The translations under genes were made by a program, and so were the position numbers. From Plantimonas leprariae (GTDB taxonomy: Bacteria; Pseudomonadota; Alphaproteobacteria; Rhizobiales; Rhizobiaceae), in NCBI RefSeq assembly GCF_008802405.1, contig NZ_VZDO01000005.1, forward strand, positions 248,001-312,000: DNA of 64,000 nt. Direction: 5' to 3'. Below, piece by piece: positions 54,746 to 63,943 of this stretch; positions within the stretch are counted from its first letter, which is position 1; each line of letters begins with the position of its first letter. The notes under the pieces were generated by a model. It was not told the origin of the DNA and did no database searches. It worked only from the letters and a program-made list of their open reading frames with translations.

Positions 54746-56221
54746 TTATTCCGGTTCGTGCCAGGTCCGCCCATCGCGCTCGATCAGCGCGATGGAGGAG
54801 GAGGGTCCCCAGGTGCCCGCGGTGTAGCCCTGCGGCTTCATCGCGCGCTGCTCCCAGGCCTTCAGGATCGGGTCGACCCAGCGCCACGCCGCCTCGACCT
54901 CGTCGCGCCGCATGAACAGGGTCTGGTTGCCCCGGATCACGTCCATCAGGAGGCGCTCGTAGGCGTCCGGATTGCGGGTGCGGAACGACTGGGCGAAGCT
55001 CATGTCGAGCGGCACGTGCCGAAGCCGCATGCCGCCGGGACCCGGGTCCTTGATCATCAGCCATTGCCGCACGCCCTCGTCCGGCTGCAGACGGATCACG
55101 AGCTGGTTCTGCTGCACGTGACCGACCGAGGCGTCGAAGATCGAGTGCGGGATCGAACGGAAGGTGACGACGATCTCGCTCATGCGCTGCGACAGGCGCT
55201 TGCCGGTCCTGAGGTAGAACGGCACCCCGGCCCAGCGCCAGTTGCCGATCTCCGCCTTGATCGCGACGAAGGTCTCGGTGTCGCTCGTGTCCCCCAGGTC
55301 TTCCGCATAGCCCTTCACCGCGCCGCCCTTGGAGGCGCCGGCCCGGTACTGGCCGCGCACGGTACGTGTCTCGACGTTGGACGCGTCGATCGGGGTGAGG
55401 GCCCGCAGCACCTTCAGCTTCTCGTCGCGCAACGCGTCGGCGGTCATGGACGACGGCGGCTCCAGCGCGACGAGGCAAAGGAGCTGCATGATGTGGTTCT
55501 GCACCATGTCGCGCAGCGCGCCGGCCTTGTCGTAGTAGGTGACGCGGCCTTCGAGGCCGACCGACTCGGCCACCGTCATCTGGACGTGGTCGATATGGGT
55601 CGAGTTCCAGACCGGCTCGTAGAGGGCGTTGGCGAACCGGAGCGCCATCAGGTTCTGCACCGTCTCCTTGCCGAGATAGTGGTCGATCCGGAAGATCTGG
55701 TCCTCGCGGAAGTGCCGGCCGAGGACGTCGTTCAGCTCGGTCGCCGACTTCAGGTCGCGCCCGACGGGCTTCTCCACCACGAGCCGGGTGTTGTCGGTGA
55801 CGAGCCCCTTTTCCGCGAGCTTGGTGGCGATGTCGCCGAAGATCGACGGCGACACGGCGAGATAGAAGGCGCGGATGCGGTCGCGGCCGCCGTCGTCCAG
55901 GAACTGACGCAGGTCGTCCCAGCCCTCCTCAGCGCGCGCGTCGACCGCGTAGTAGTGCAGGCGCGACAGGAAGCGCTCGACCGCTTCGGCCTCCAGGTTG
56001 TCGGAGCCGACATGGTCTTCCAGCGCCTTGCGGGCGAAGGCGCGGTAGTCCTCGTCGGAGGTCGCCGAGCGCGAAGCGCCGATGATGCGCGCGCTCGCCG
56101 GCAACTGCCCGTCGTGGTCGCGGTAGTAGAGCGCCGGCAGGAGCTTGCGCTCGGCGAGGTCGCCGCCGCCGCCGAACACGACGTAGTCGAACGGATCGAC
56201 CGGGATGATCTGGCTGGTCAT
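54746..56221 (-). CDS. zwf: Glucose-6-phosphate 1-dehydrogenase
   Basis: 491 residues. Oxidises glucose-6-phosphate to the lactone with NADP. N-terminal VFGGGGDLAERKLLPALY is the cofactor loop, VEKPVGRDL follows, and the active-site signature is RIDHYLGKETVQNLMALRFA with the catalytic His. First gene of the zwf-pgl-edd operon, which directs sugar into the Entner-Doudoroff pathway. GGAAAGGAA precedes the ATG; an AT-rich stretch at 56,270-56,300 upstream is the likely promoter zone. Confidence 0.97.
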   Translation of the reverse strand: MTSQIIPVDPFDYVVFGGGGDLAERKLLPALYYRDHDGQLPASARIIGASRSATSDEDYRAFARKALEDHVGSDNLEAEAVERFLSRLHYYAVDARAEEGWDDLRQFLDDGGRDRIRAFYLAVSPSIFGDIATKLAEKGLVTDNTRLVVEKPVGRDLKSATELNDVLGRHFREDQIFRIDHYLGKETVQNLMALRFANALYEPVWNSTHIDHVQMTVAESVGLEGRVTYYDKAGALRDMVQNHIMQLLCLVALEPPSSMTADALRDEKLKVLRALTPIDASNVETRTVRGQYRAGASKGGAVKGYAEDLGDTSDTETFVAIKAEIGNWRWAGVPFYLRTGKRLSQRMSEIVVTFRSIPHSIFDASVGHVQQNQLVIRLQPDEGVRQWLMIKDPGPGGMRLRHVPLDMSFAQSFRTRNPDAYERLLMDVIRGNQTLFMRRDEVEAAWRWVDPILKAWEQRAMKPQGYTAGTWGPSSSIALIERDGRTWHEPE

Positions 56222-56339
56222 CGGTTCCTTTCCCGAGATGGCGCGACGCGCCGAGCCCTGCGGCGGCGATAATCTAATCGATTGAAAAATGCCAGCACGG
56301 AGCTTGGGCGACGCTTGTCGCTGTTTTCAAGATTTGTTT

Positions 56340-58931
56340 CTAGCGTGCAAGAATGTCCGAAACGGCAGCCTGCAACTGTTCGGCGGAGAAGGGCTTCTTC
56401 AACGCCCGCACGGGACCGTTCTCGGCCGGCAGGTCGACCTGCTCGCCGTAGCCTGTCGCGAATACGAAGGGGATGTTGCGCTCGGCAAGGTTGGCGACGA
56501 GCGGAAAGCTCGTCTCCGAGCCGAGATTGACGTCGAGAAGGGCGAAGGAGATCGCCTCCTCGGACAGGACCTTGCGCGCGTCGGCAACGCTGGCCGCGAG
56601 AAAGACCCGCTGCATCCCGAGATCGACCAGCATCTGCTCGGCGTCGAGCGAGATCAGCATGTTGTCTTCGACAACCAGGGCGTTCATGCCATCGTAGGAT
56701 CGCGGCGCGGCGGCAGCGGACGACGGCCCGTTCTGGATGGTCTCCACGATGTCCGGCTCGCGGCGGCGGGCGACCCGGTCGGTATGGAACACCGAAGGCG
56801 GCAAGAGGAACTCGGCTTCGAGCCCCGTCAGTGCGTAGCGGATTTTCGATTCGCCCTGGAGATCGTGCGGGATCGACCGCTCGATGATGGTGGAGCCGAA
56901 ACCGCGCCGCTTCGGCGGCTGCACCAGCGGGCCGCCACGCTCGCGCCACTCGATGGCGCAGGCGTCGTTCCCGTCGATGCGCCATTCGACGTCGATCGAG
57001 CCGGAGGAGTCGGACAAAGCGCCATACTTCGCCGAGTTCGTCACCATCTCGTGGAACACCAGTGCCAGGGTCGAGAAGGCCTTCGCTTCCACGAAGATGT
57101 CCGGCCCCGAGAGATGCACCCGGCTCGCCTTGGCGGCGATATAGGCCGAGACCTCGGTCTCGATGATGTCGTGCAGCAGCGTCGCGGCGGCGTCGTCGCT
57201 GGTGATCTGGTCGTGCGCGCGAGCGAGCGCTTGAATGCGCCCGCCGATGATGCGGGCGAAGTTGTCGACGGAGTTCGCGCCCGGCTTCGACTGCGCCACG
57301 ATCGCCCGCATGAGGCTGAGGATGTTGCGGACGCGGTGGTTGAGTTCGGCGATCAGCAGTTCCTGGCGCTGGGCGGCCATGCCCTGCTGGCGTTCGGTCT
57401 CCTCGTTGTAGCGGAGCAGGATTTCGAGGATCGAGACGCGCAGCGCCTCGGCCGCCTTCAGGTCGGATTCGGTCCAGCCGCGCGACTTGCCGCGCACCGT
57501 CTCCTGCCAGGCCTCGAAACTCTTCCTCGGCGTCAGGCGCGGGCCGTTCGGCCCGGTCGTCATCTCCTTGGCCGCTTCCGGATTGCCCGCCCACTTCACG
57601 GTCTGGATCAGCTCGCGGCGGAAGAACAGGATGTAGTCGCGGGGACTGCGCGAGATCGGGATCGCGAGGACGCCCGCGCCGCGATCGGCGAAGTCCGCCG
57701 CCTTCGGATAGACGGCGGCGAGCTCGGAGCTCGAATAGACGCGGCTCGCCGCGGCGCGGTTGAGGAAGCGCGCGAGTCCCGGCAGCTCGTCGGCGGTCGG
57801 GGCGCGACCCGACACGTGCGCTTCGCCCTTCGACCAGACGACCAGCCCGTCGCAGCCGATGATCTGCTTCAGCTCGTCCGAGAAGTCGGCCAGCGCCTCC
57901 ATGCTCTGCGTCGTCGCGACGATCTTGCCGATAAGGCGATCGTGCAATTCGCGTACGGCTTCCTCCGCCGAGCGGCGCTCCTTGTAGATGCGGCCCTCGA
58001 CGATGAAGGACACCATCTGCCCGAAGAGCTCCGTCGCGGCCCGGACCTCCATCGACAGGTGGCGCGGCTGGTAGTGGTGCAGCGCGAAGAGACCCCACAG
58101 CTTGCCGTCGATCACGATCGAGACCGAGAACGAGGCGGAGACCCGCATGTTCTTCAGGTACTCGATATGGATCGGCGAGACGCTGCGGAGGAGCGACAGC
58201 GATAAGTCGATCGGCTGGCCGTAGGGGTCGGCCGCCGGCAGGATCGGCACCGGCACGGCGTTGACGTCGGCGATGATGCGCGTCTGGTTGCGGATGTAGA
58301 GAGCGCGCGCCTGGCGCGGAATGTCGGTTGCCGGATAGTTCAGGCCAAGGAACGGGTCGAGGCCGGTGCGCAGCGACTCGGCGATCACCTCGCCGGCGCC
58401 CGAGCCGGCGAAGCGGTACAGCATCACGCGATCGAAGCCCGTGATGGCGCGAAGCTGCCTGACGCTCTCGCGGTAGAGCTGGTCGAGATCGGCGGTCTTC
58501 TGGATGCGCGCGATCATGCTCTTCACGAGCGCGCCGGGATTGATCGCCTTCTCGGTCTCGGCGGGCTCGGCCTCGATGATGATCGAGGAGCCGGACACGT
58601 GCACCGCCACGTCGAAGAAGCGGTTCTGGCCGAGGAGGTCGCAGCCGAACAGGCGCTCCGAGCCGTCGTGCGAGGCGAGCACCTGCAGGCGGCCGCGGAT
58701 CGAGTGGATCGCGGTCTCGGGGAAGATCGCCGACAGCGGCTCGCCCGGCAGGTTGTCCGGCTCGACGCCGAGATAGTCCTTCACGTTGGCCGAGACGTAC
58801 TGGATCAGCCAGTCCATCGAGACCGCCACCAGGAAGCCGAAAGGCTGGACGTGGCCGAGAAGATGGATCGGCTCGCGGTCGCAGTTCGAAAGGTCGACCG
58901 GCTCGTCCGTGGTTGTCGGTTCTGCCGTCAA
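56340..58931 (-). CDS. bphP: Bacteriophytochrome with HWE histidine kinase and C-terminal receiver domain
   Basis: 863 residues: PAS (about 20-115), GAF (about 135-300), PHY (about 320-490), HWE kinase (about 530-725) and receiver (about 745-860). Biliverdin attachment is expected at Cys17 in DLSNCDREPIHLLGHVQPFG; the chromophore pocket has YPATDIPRQARALYI and MRVSASFSVSIV. The kinase phospho-acceptor is in ELNHRVRNILSLMRA; the receiver Asp800 is in ALLDVNLG with Lys in ALKKPFS. It should sense red/far-red light and phosphorylate its own receiver or a partner. It overlaps the heme oxygenase gene by four bases, which supplies the chromophore. Confidence 0.94.
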   Translation of the reverse strand: MTAEPTTTDEPVDLSNCDREPIHLLGHVQPFGFLVAVSMDWLIQYVSANVKDYLGVEPDNLPGEPLSAIFPETAIHSIRGRLQVLASHDGSERLFGCDLLGQNRFFDVAVHVSGSSIIIEAEPAETEKAINPGALVKSMIARIQKTADLDQLYRESVRQLRAITGFDRVMLYRFAGSGAGEVIAESLRTGLDPFLGLNYPATDIPRQARALYIRNQTRIIADVNAVPVPILPAADPYGQPIDLSLSLLRSVSPIHIEYLKNMRVSASFSVSIVIDGKLWGLFALHHYQPRHLSMEVRAATELFGQMVSFIVEGRIYKERRSAEEAVRELHDRLIGKIVATTQSMEALADFSDELKQIIGCDGLVVWSKGEAHVSGRAPTADELPGLARFLNRAAASRVYSSSELAAVYPKAADFADRGAGVLAIPISRSPRDYILFFRRELIQTVKWAGNPEAAKEMTTGPNGPRLTPRKSFEAWQETVRGKSRGWTESDLKAAEALRVSILEILLRYNEETERQQGMAAQRQELLIAELNHRVRNILSLMRAIVAQSKPGANSVDNFARIIGGRIQALARAHDQITSDDAAATLLHDIIETEVSAYIAAKASRVHLSGPDIFVEAKAFSTLALVFHEMVTNSAKYGALSDSSGSIDVEWRIDGNDACAIEWRERGGPLVQPPKRRGFGSTIIERSIPHDLQGESKIRYALTGLEAEFLLPPSVFHTDRVARRREPDIVETIQNGPSSAAAAPRSYDGMNALVVEDNMLISLDAEQMLVDLGMQRVFLAASVADARKVLSEEAISFALLDVNLGSETSFPLVANLAERNIPFVFATGYGEQVDLPAENGPVRALKKPFSAEQLQAAVSDILAR

Positions 58932-59524
58932 TTCACCCTACCGCCGCGCTCGTCGCCCGCGCCAGCGCGCCGCACGACATCAAGAAAGTAACCGAACGTC
59001 GCGTCCGCCGCCTCGACCGCCACGTCCTGTTCCGCACGGGTCGCGACGAGCGTTTCGGCCATTTCGAGAAAGGCCTTGAAGCCGTCGGCGCCCCCGGCCG
59101 CCCTTTCCAGAAACGCCACGGGGAGCCGATCCGTTTCCTCGTCGGCGGCTTTTCGCAGCCGGCGGAGGATCTGCCTGGCTCCGAGCTTCGATCCCTCGAC
59201 AACATAGGCGATGCCGAGCGATTGGGCGAGCGTCGGCTTCGCGAGCGGAAAGGCGGCGGGGACGATCCGCCGCAACCGCATCGCCTCGACGTCGGCGAGC
59301 GCCGCGGCGTGGAGGTCGCCCGCCGCCGATCTCGGCCGGGCCGCCGCGAGGGGCGAGGCGGCGAGCAGCGGCTCGATCGCGCCGTGGCAGGCTTCGTTCA
59401 TCCGCAGGAACAGGCCGTAATCCGTCGGATCGCCCTCGGCGAGGCCGGCGAAGGACGCGTCGAGGCGCTCGTGCGCGGGCCGCGTTTCGGCGCGCAGGCG
59501 CGAACGTAGCGAAGGCTCCGGCAA
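58928..59524 (-). CDS. bphO: Biliverdin-producing heme oxygenase
   Basis: 198 residues, heme-oxygenase fold. The proximal heme ligand is His18 in RAETRPAHERLDASF, and LAQSLGIAYVVEGSKLGARQ is the distal-helix glycine region. It opens heme to biliverdin, CO and iron, giving the chromophore of the phytochrome encoded next. The four-base overlap (ATGA) couples the two. It has no adjacent heme-uptake genes, so light sensing rather than iron acquisition is the likely role. Confidence 0.9.
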   Translation of the reverse strand: MPEPSLRSRLRAETRPAHERLDASFAGLAEGDPTDYGLFLRMNEACHGAIEPLLAASPLAAARPRSAAGDLHAAALADVEAMRLRRIVPAAFPLAKPTLAQSLGIAYVVEGSKLGARQILRRLRKAADEETDRLPVAFLERAAGGADGFKAFLEMAETLVATRAEQDVAVEAADATFGYFLDVVRRAGAGDERGGRVN

Positions 59525-59653
59525 GGGTTCGGTGCGGGCCTCGGGCCGTGCCGGAAAGGGTTCGATCGACGTCTGCGCTGCTGCCGTTTCAACCGGACGC
59601 GACCTAGCAGTTTTCCCGCTGCGATTTCAACACGGGAGCTCGACGCGGCCGGC

Positions 59654-60940
59654 TCAAAACCGGTCGCGGAGCGCGAACCACGTCATCGCCAGGAACAGGA
59701 TCGGGTTCGCGAAGCGCCGCCCGCCCGGAAAGGGCGTGATCCGCAGGTCTTCGAGAAGCTGCAGGCGGTCGCGGTTGCCGGTGACGCGCTCGGCGTAGAG
59801 TCGGCCGGAGAAGTTCGCCATCATCACGCCGTGGCCGGAAAAGCCGCCGATCGCGGTGACGCCGGGAGCGACGGTGCGCACGAAGGGCATCCGCTCCACC
59901 GTGATCCCAACCGAGCCGCCCCATGCATGCGTGAGGGGCAGGTCCGCGATCTGCGGGAAGGTCGCGGCGATCATCCGCCGGATGTGCGAGCCGATCTCGC
60001 CGGCCGCGCTCGTATAGGCCTCGCGCCCGCCGAACAGCAGACGGTCGTCGGCGGTCCGGCGGAAATAGCGCACCACGAAGCGTGAGTCGTCGACGGCCTC
60101 GCCGCCGGCAAGCACGTCCGAACCGGCGGGCAGCGGCTCGGTCGCACCGATGAAGGAGCGGATCGGCATGATGTGCCGCGCCGCCTCCGGTTCCAGCCCG
60201 CCGCCATGCGCGTTGGTGGCGAGGAGCGCGCGCTCGGCGGTGACCGTGCCGCGCACGGTTCTCGCGCGGACCCGCCCGTTCTCGTTCGCCAGCGACAGGA
60301 CCGGCGTCCGCTCGAAGAGCTTCGCGCCGTTGGCGGCAGCCGCCTTCGCCGAGCCGACGAGGAGCTTCAGCGGATGGATGTGCCCAGTGCCGGTGTCGCG
60401 CGTGCCGCCGAAGTATTGGGCGGAACCCAGGCGCTCGGCGGTCTCGGCGGCGTCCATGAAGGCGATATGCGGATAGCCGTAGCGCTCGCGCATCGTCTCC
60501 GCGTGGCTGCGGTAGTCGGCGACGAGCCGCCGCTTGTGGGCGACGGAGAGTTGCCCCGGCCGGTAGTCGATGTCGATCCCTTGCGTCCTCGCGAAGTCGA
60601 GGAGATGCGCCTTCGCCTCCTCGGCAAAATCGAACAGCGCCTTCGAGCGCTCGAAGCCGTAGGTGTCTTCCAGTTCCTCCGGCCACAGGCGCTGGCCGGT
60701 GTTCATCTGGCCGCCGTTGCGGCCCGAGGCGCCGTCGCCGAAGCGGTGCGCTTCGAGGACGGCGACCGAGACGCCGCGCTGCGCGAGATGCGTCGCTGCC
60801 GACAGGCCGGTGAAGCCGCCGCCGACCACGACGACGTCGACCGCGAGATCGCCGTCCAGCGCCCGATAGGCCGGTCGCTCGCCGACCGAGTCCTCGTACC
60901 AGGACCGGCCCGGCGAGATGGGGGACTGGTAGTCTCCCAT
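59654..60940 (-). CDS. FAD-dependent amine oxidoreductase (PuuB-like, DAO family)
   Basis: 428 residues. N-terminal FAD motif DVVVVGGGFTGLSAATHLAQ (about 35-54), then GDGASGRNGGQMNTGQRLWP, typical of the PuuB/OrdL group, and HAWGGSVGITVERMPFV plus FSGHGVMMANFSGR near the C-terminus. PuuB oxidises gamma-glutamylputrescine to an aldehyde; this paralog could act on another gamma-glutamylated amine. It overlaps the stop of the glutamine-synthetase-family gene by one base, matching a puuA-puuB pair. Confidence 0.87.
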   Translation of the reverse strand: MGDYQSPISPGRSWYEDSVGERPAYRALDGDLAVDVVVVGGGFTGLSAATHLAQRGVSVAVLEAHRFGDGASGRNGGQMNTGQRLWPEELEDTYGFERSKALFDFAEEAKAHLLDFARTQGIDIDYRPGQLSVAHKRRLVADYRSHAETMRERYGYPHIAFMDAAETAERLGSAQYFGGTRDTGTGHIHPLKLLVGSAKAAAANGAKLFERTPVLSLANENGRVRARTVRGTVTAERALLATNAHGGGLEPEAARHIMPIRSFIGATEPLPAGSDVLAGGEAVDDSRFVVRYFRRTADDRLLFGGREAYTSAAGEIGSHIRRMIAATFPQIADLPLTHAWGGSVGITVERMPFVRTVAPGVTAIGGFSGHGVMMANFSGRLYAERVTGNRDRLQLLEDLRITPFPGGRRFANPILFLAMTWFALRDRF

Positions 60941-62484
60941 CAGACCTGCAGCAGCAGGTATTCGCGCTCCCAGGGGCTGATCACCTGCATGAACGTCTCG
61001 TGCTCGCCGCGCTTGATGCCGGCATAGGTGCCGACGAATTCCCGGGAGAAGACTTCCTGGAACGACACCTCCGCCTCGAAGGCGGCGACGGCTTCGAGGA
61101 GGCCGCGCGGCAGCGAGATGCCGCCGTCCTCGTTCGCCGTCCGGTCGGTCGGCTGGTCCGGTTCGATCCCATTGACGATGCCGAGCCAGCCGCAGGCGAG
61201 CGAGGCCGCGAGCGCGAGATAGGGGTTGGCGTCGGAGGAGGGGAGACGGTTCTCGACGCGCCGCTGCGCCGGGTCGGACGGCGGCACCCGGAACGCGGTC
61301 GTCCGGTTGTCGTAGCCCCAGGCGACGTTGGTCGGCGCCGACATGCCGTAGACAAGGCGGCGGTAGGAATTGACGTACGGCGCCATCATGACGAGTGCCG
61401 CCGGCACGTAGCGCTGCATGCCGCCGACGAAGTGGCGGAAGGTTTCGGACGCCGAGCCGTCGGGCTCGGAGAAGACGTTGCGGCCCGTCTCGATCTCCAC
61501 CACCGACTGGTGGATGTGCATGGCCGAGCCCGGCTGGCCCTGGATGGGTTTGGCCATGAAGGTCGCGTAGATGTTCTGGTTCATCGCCGCCTCGCGGATC
61601 GTGCGCTTGAACATGAACACCTGGTCGGCAAGCTCCACCGGATGGCCGTGGCGCAGGTTGATTTCGAGCTGCGCCGCGCCGTCCTCGTGGATCAGCGTGT
61701 CGATCTCCAACCCTTGAGCGTCCGAGAAGTGGTAGATGTCGTCGATCAGCTCGTCGAACTCGTTGACGCCGCCGATGGAATAGGCCTGCCCGCCCTGGAT
61801 CTGCCGCCCGGAGCGGCCGATCGGGGGAACGAGCGGATAGTCCGGGTCGACGTTCTTCGAGACGAGGTAGAACTCGATCTCCGGTGCGACGATCGGCAGC
61901 CAGCCGCGCGATTCGTAGAGGGAGAGAACCCGCTTCAGGACGTTGCGCGGCGTGTAGCCGACGGCGACGCCTTGCGTGTCCACGAGGTCGCAGATCACCT
62001 GCGCCGTCGGGTCGGTCTCCCACGGCACGGCGGAGAGCGTCGACAGGTCCGGCATCAGCTTCAGGTCGCCGTCGTTCGGCGAATAGCGGAACTCGCCGGT
62101 CTCCTCCGGGTACTCGCCGGAAATCGTGTGCATGAAGAGGGCGGAGGGCAGCGCCAGCGACGTGTTGCCGGTGAACTTCTTCGCCGGCATCATCTTGCCG
62201 CGCGGGACGCCGGCAAGGTCCGGCGTGATGCATTCGACGTCTTCGATGCCGCGCACGCGCAGCCAGTCCACCGCCTCGGTCATCGAGGCGACGCCGCGGC
62301 GCGAATCGAGGAAGGAGCGCGGCCCCTCCACGGCCTCCGCTCCGGGGGTGACGAAGTCGCGGCGCGGCGCGGGGGACTGGCTCGCCACCGGGGTCGCCTC
62401 GTTGCCGCCGCCGGCCAGCGGCGGCTTGCGTCCGATCCGCTGGGGCGTCTGCGGACGCGACGACTTCGGTCTCGTTTCGGACAT
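60940..62484 (-). CDS. Glutamine-synthetase-family gamma-glutamyl amide ligase (PuuA-like)
   Basis: 514 residues. The catalytic domain includes APEIEFYLVSKN, DTLIHEDGAAQLEINLRHGH, GSAMHIHQSV, TAFRVPPSDPAQRRVENRLP and SSDANPYLALAASLACGW, matching the gamma-glutamylputrescine synthetase branch. It uses ATP to link glutamate to an amine. An unusual 67-residue Pro/Arg/Gly-rich lead precedes the usual start near VDWLRVRGIEDVECITPDLA. ATG 62484 has GAAGGG upstream; ATG 62283 would give a family-typical length of 447. Neither is proven. No puuC or puuD is in the window. Confidence 0.87.
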   Translation of the reverse strand: MSETRPKSSRPQTPQRIGRKPPLAGGGNEATPVASQSPAPRRDFVTPGAEAVEGPRSFLDSRRGVASMTEAVDWLRVRGIEDVECITPDLAGVPRGKMMPAKKFTGNTSLALPSALFMHTISGEYPEETGEFRYSPNDGDLKLMPDLSTLSAVPWETDPTAQVICDLVDTQGVAVGYTPRNVLKRVLSLYESRGWLPIVAPEIEFYLVSKNVDPDYPLVPPIGRSGRQIQGGQAYSIGGVNEFDELIDDIYHFSDAQGLEIDTLIHEDGAAQLEINLRHGHPVELADQVFMFKRTIREAAMNQNIYATFMAKPIQGQPGSAMHIHQSVVEIETGRNVFSEPDGSASETFRHFVGGMQRYVPAALVMMAPYVNSYRRLVYGMSAPTNVAWGYDNRTTAFRVPPSDPAQRRVENRLPSSDANPYLALAASLACGWLGIVNGIEPDQPTDRTANEDGGISLPRGLLEAVAAFEAEVSFQEVFSREFVGTYAGIKRGEHETFMQVISPWEREYLLLQV

Positions 62485-62610
62485 GCGACCCTTCGAAAAC
62501 GCTCGAGGCCGAACATATCCGAGGCTCCCTGCCGAGGAAAGCCGCGCTTCCTGCTTGACGCCGGAGCATGGCGGGCGCAGTCCCGCTCGATTGATCGAAC
62601 GGGGCGCGCG

Positions 62611-63402
62611 ATGTCGGCAGGTGCAGAGCAGAAGGCCAAGACGGACGGGATCGAGGACACCATGTCCGGCAACGGCGCGGTGGCGCGCGCCGTGATGAAG
62701 CTGGTGGAGGGAGCGGAGCGGCTGAATCTCAAGCATTCCGCTGTCGGCAACCCGCCCGTCTACCCGACCGACGCCTTTCCCTGGGCGCGCGAAGTGGAGG
62801 CGGAATGGAAGCTCATCCGTGCCGAACTCGACCGCGTGCTGGTGCGCAAGGGCGAGCTTCCAGCCTTCCACGAGATTTCCTCGGAAGTCCGCTCGATCTC
62901 GTCCGACCAGAACTGGAAGACCTTCTTCCTCTGCGGCTACGGCATCAAGTCGGAGGAGGCGATCCGCCAGTGCCCGGAGACCTGGCGCATCCTGCAGAAG
63001 ATTCCCGGACTGAAGTCGGCGATGTTCTCGATCTTCGAGCCCGGCAAGCACCTGCCGGCGCATCGCGGCCCCTATAACGGCGTCCTGCGCTTCCATCTCG
63101 GCCTCGTCGTGCCGCCGGAGCCGGACAAGATCGCCATCCGCGTCGCCGACCGGCTTTGCCATTGGGAGGAAGGCAAGGCGCTGATCTTCGACGACGCCTA
63201 CGAGCACGAGGCCTGGAACCACTCCGACAAGGTCCGTGTCGTGCTGTTCGTCGACTTCGAGAAGCCGATGACCTTTCCGGCGAACCTCACGAACAAGGCG
63301 ATCCTCAACCTCGCGATGTTCACGCCCTTCATCCGGGAGGGTTACAAGGCGCACAAAGCGTGGGAGAAGATGTTCTACGGAGCCGGCCGGAAGCACCGGT
63401 AG
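62611..63402 (+). CDS. Aspartyl/asparaginyl beta-hydroxylase family protein
   Basis: 263 residues. The Fe(II)/2-oxoglutarate core is visible: PAHRGPYNGVLRFHLGLVVP with the first His and the 2-oxoglutarate Arg region, and IFDDAYEHEAWNHSDKVRVV with the second His. These enzymes hydroxylate protein side chains or, in the LpxO branch, lipid A acyl chains; membrane anchors typical of LpxO are not evident. ATG 62611 is used; ATG 62662 is an alternative. It is divergent from the PuuA-like gene and 19 bases from the acetyltransferase gene. Confidence 0.86.
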   Translation: MSAGAEQKAKTDGIEDTMSGNGAVARAVMKLVEGAERLNLKHSAVGNPPVYPTDAFPWAREVEAEWKLIRAELDRVLVRKGELPAFHEISSEVRSISSDQNWKTFFLCGYGIKSEEAIRQCPETWRILQKIPGLKSAMFSIFEPGKHLPAHRGPYNGVLRFHLGLVVPPEPDKIAIRVADRLCHWEEGKALIFDDAYEHEAWNHSDKVRVVLFVDFEKPMTFPANLTNKAILNLAMFTPFIREGYKAHKAWEKMFYGAGRKHR

Positions 63403-63421
63403 AACCTGTCGGGGCGTTGGG

Positions 63422-63943
63422 ATGGACGAACCTGTCTGGCGCGAGATGCTGGCAAGCGACCTCGACGGCGTGGTCGCGCTGGCGCGAGAGGTTCATCCCG
63501 CTTTCGAGGAGCGCGCCGAGGTCTTCGCCGACCGGCTCGCGATCTTCCCGGCCGGTTGCCAGGTGCTGTTCGGCGAATCGGGCGTCGAGGGCTACGCCGT
63601 TTCCCATCCCGCCAAGCTCCGCGACCCGCCGCCGCTCGGCGCGATTCTCGGCGCGCTGCCGACCGATGCCGACGGCTACTACATCCACGACGTCGTCGTC
63701 GCGCCGCGCCTGCGCGGGGCGGGCCACGCTCGCATCGGCGTCTACCACGCGCTCGACGCCGGGGCGGCCTTCCGCGAGACCGGCCTCGTCGCGATCCGGG
63801 GCACGGTGCCGTTCTGGGAACGCTTCGGCTTCACCGATGCGAGCCGCGACGTATCGGCCGAGAAGCTTCTCTCCTACGGCGAGGGCGCGCGCTATCTCCT
63901 GCGCCGCAAGCGCGCGGTGGAATTCACGCCGCGCGCCGGCTGA
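63422..63943 (+). CDS. GNAT-family N-acetyltransferase
   Basis: 173 residues. The acetyl-CoA binding motif A is IHDVVVAPRLRGAGHARIGV, followed by the C-terminal strand/helix IRGTVPFWERFGF, typical of GNAT proteins. It acetylates an amine on a small molecule or protein; substrate unknown. Probably cotranscribed with the upstream beta-hydroxylase-family gene. Confidence 0.83.
   Translation: MDEPVWREMLASDLDGVVALAREVHPAFEERAEVFADRLAIFPAGCQVLFGESGVEGYAVSHPAKLRDPPPLGAILGALPTDADGYYIHDVVVAPRLRGAGHARIGVYHALDAGAAFRETGLVAIRGTVPFWERFGFTDASRDVSAEKLLSYGEGARYLLRRKRAVEFTPRAG

Noticed and set aside
61884-62135. Arg/Ser-rich short frame opposite the PuuA-like gene
   Set aside because: Shadow frame with no start context; the minus-strand glutamine-synthetase-family gene explains the region.
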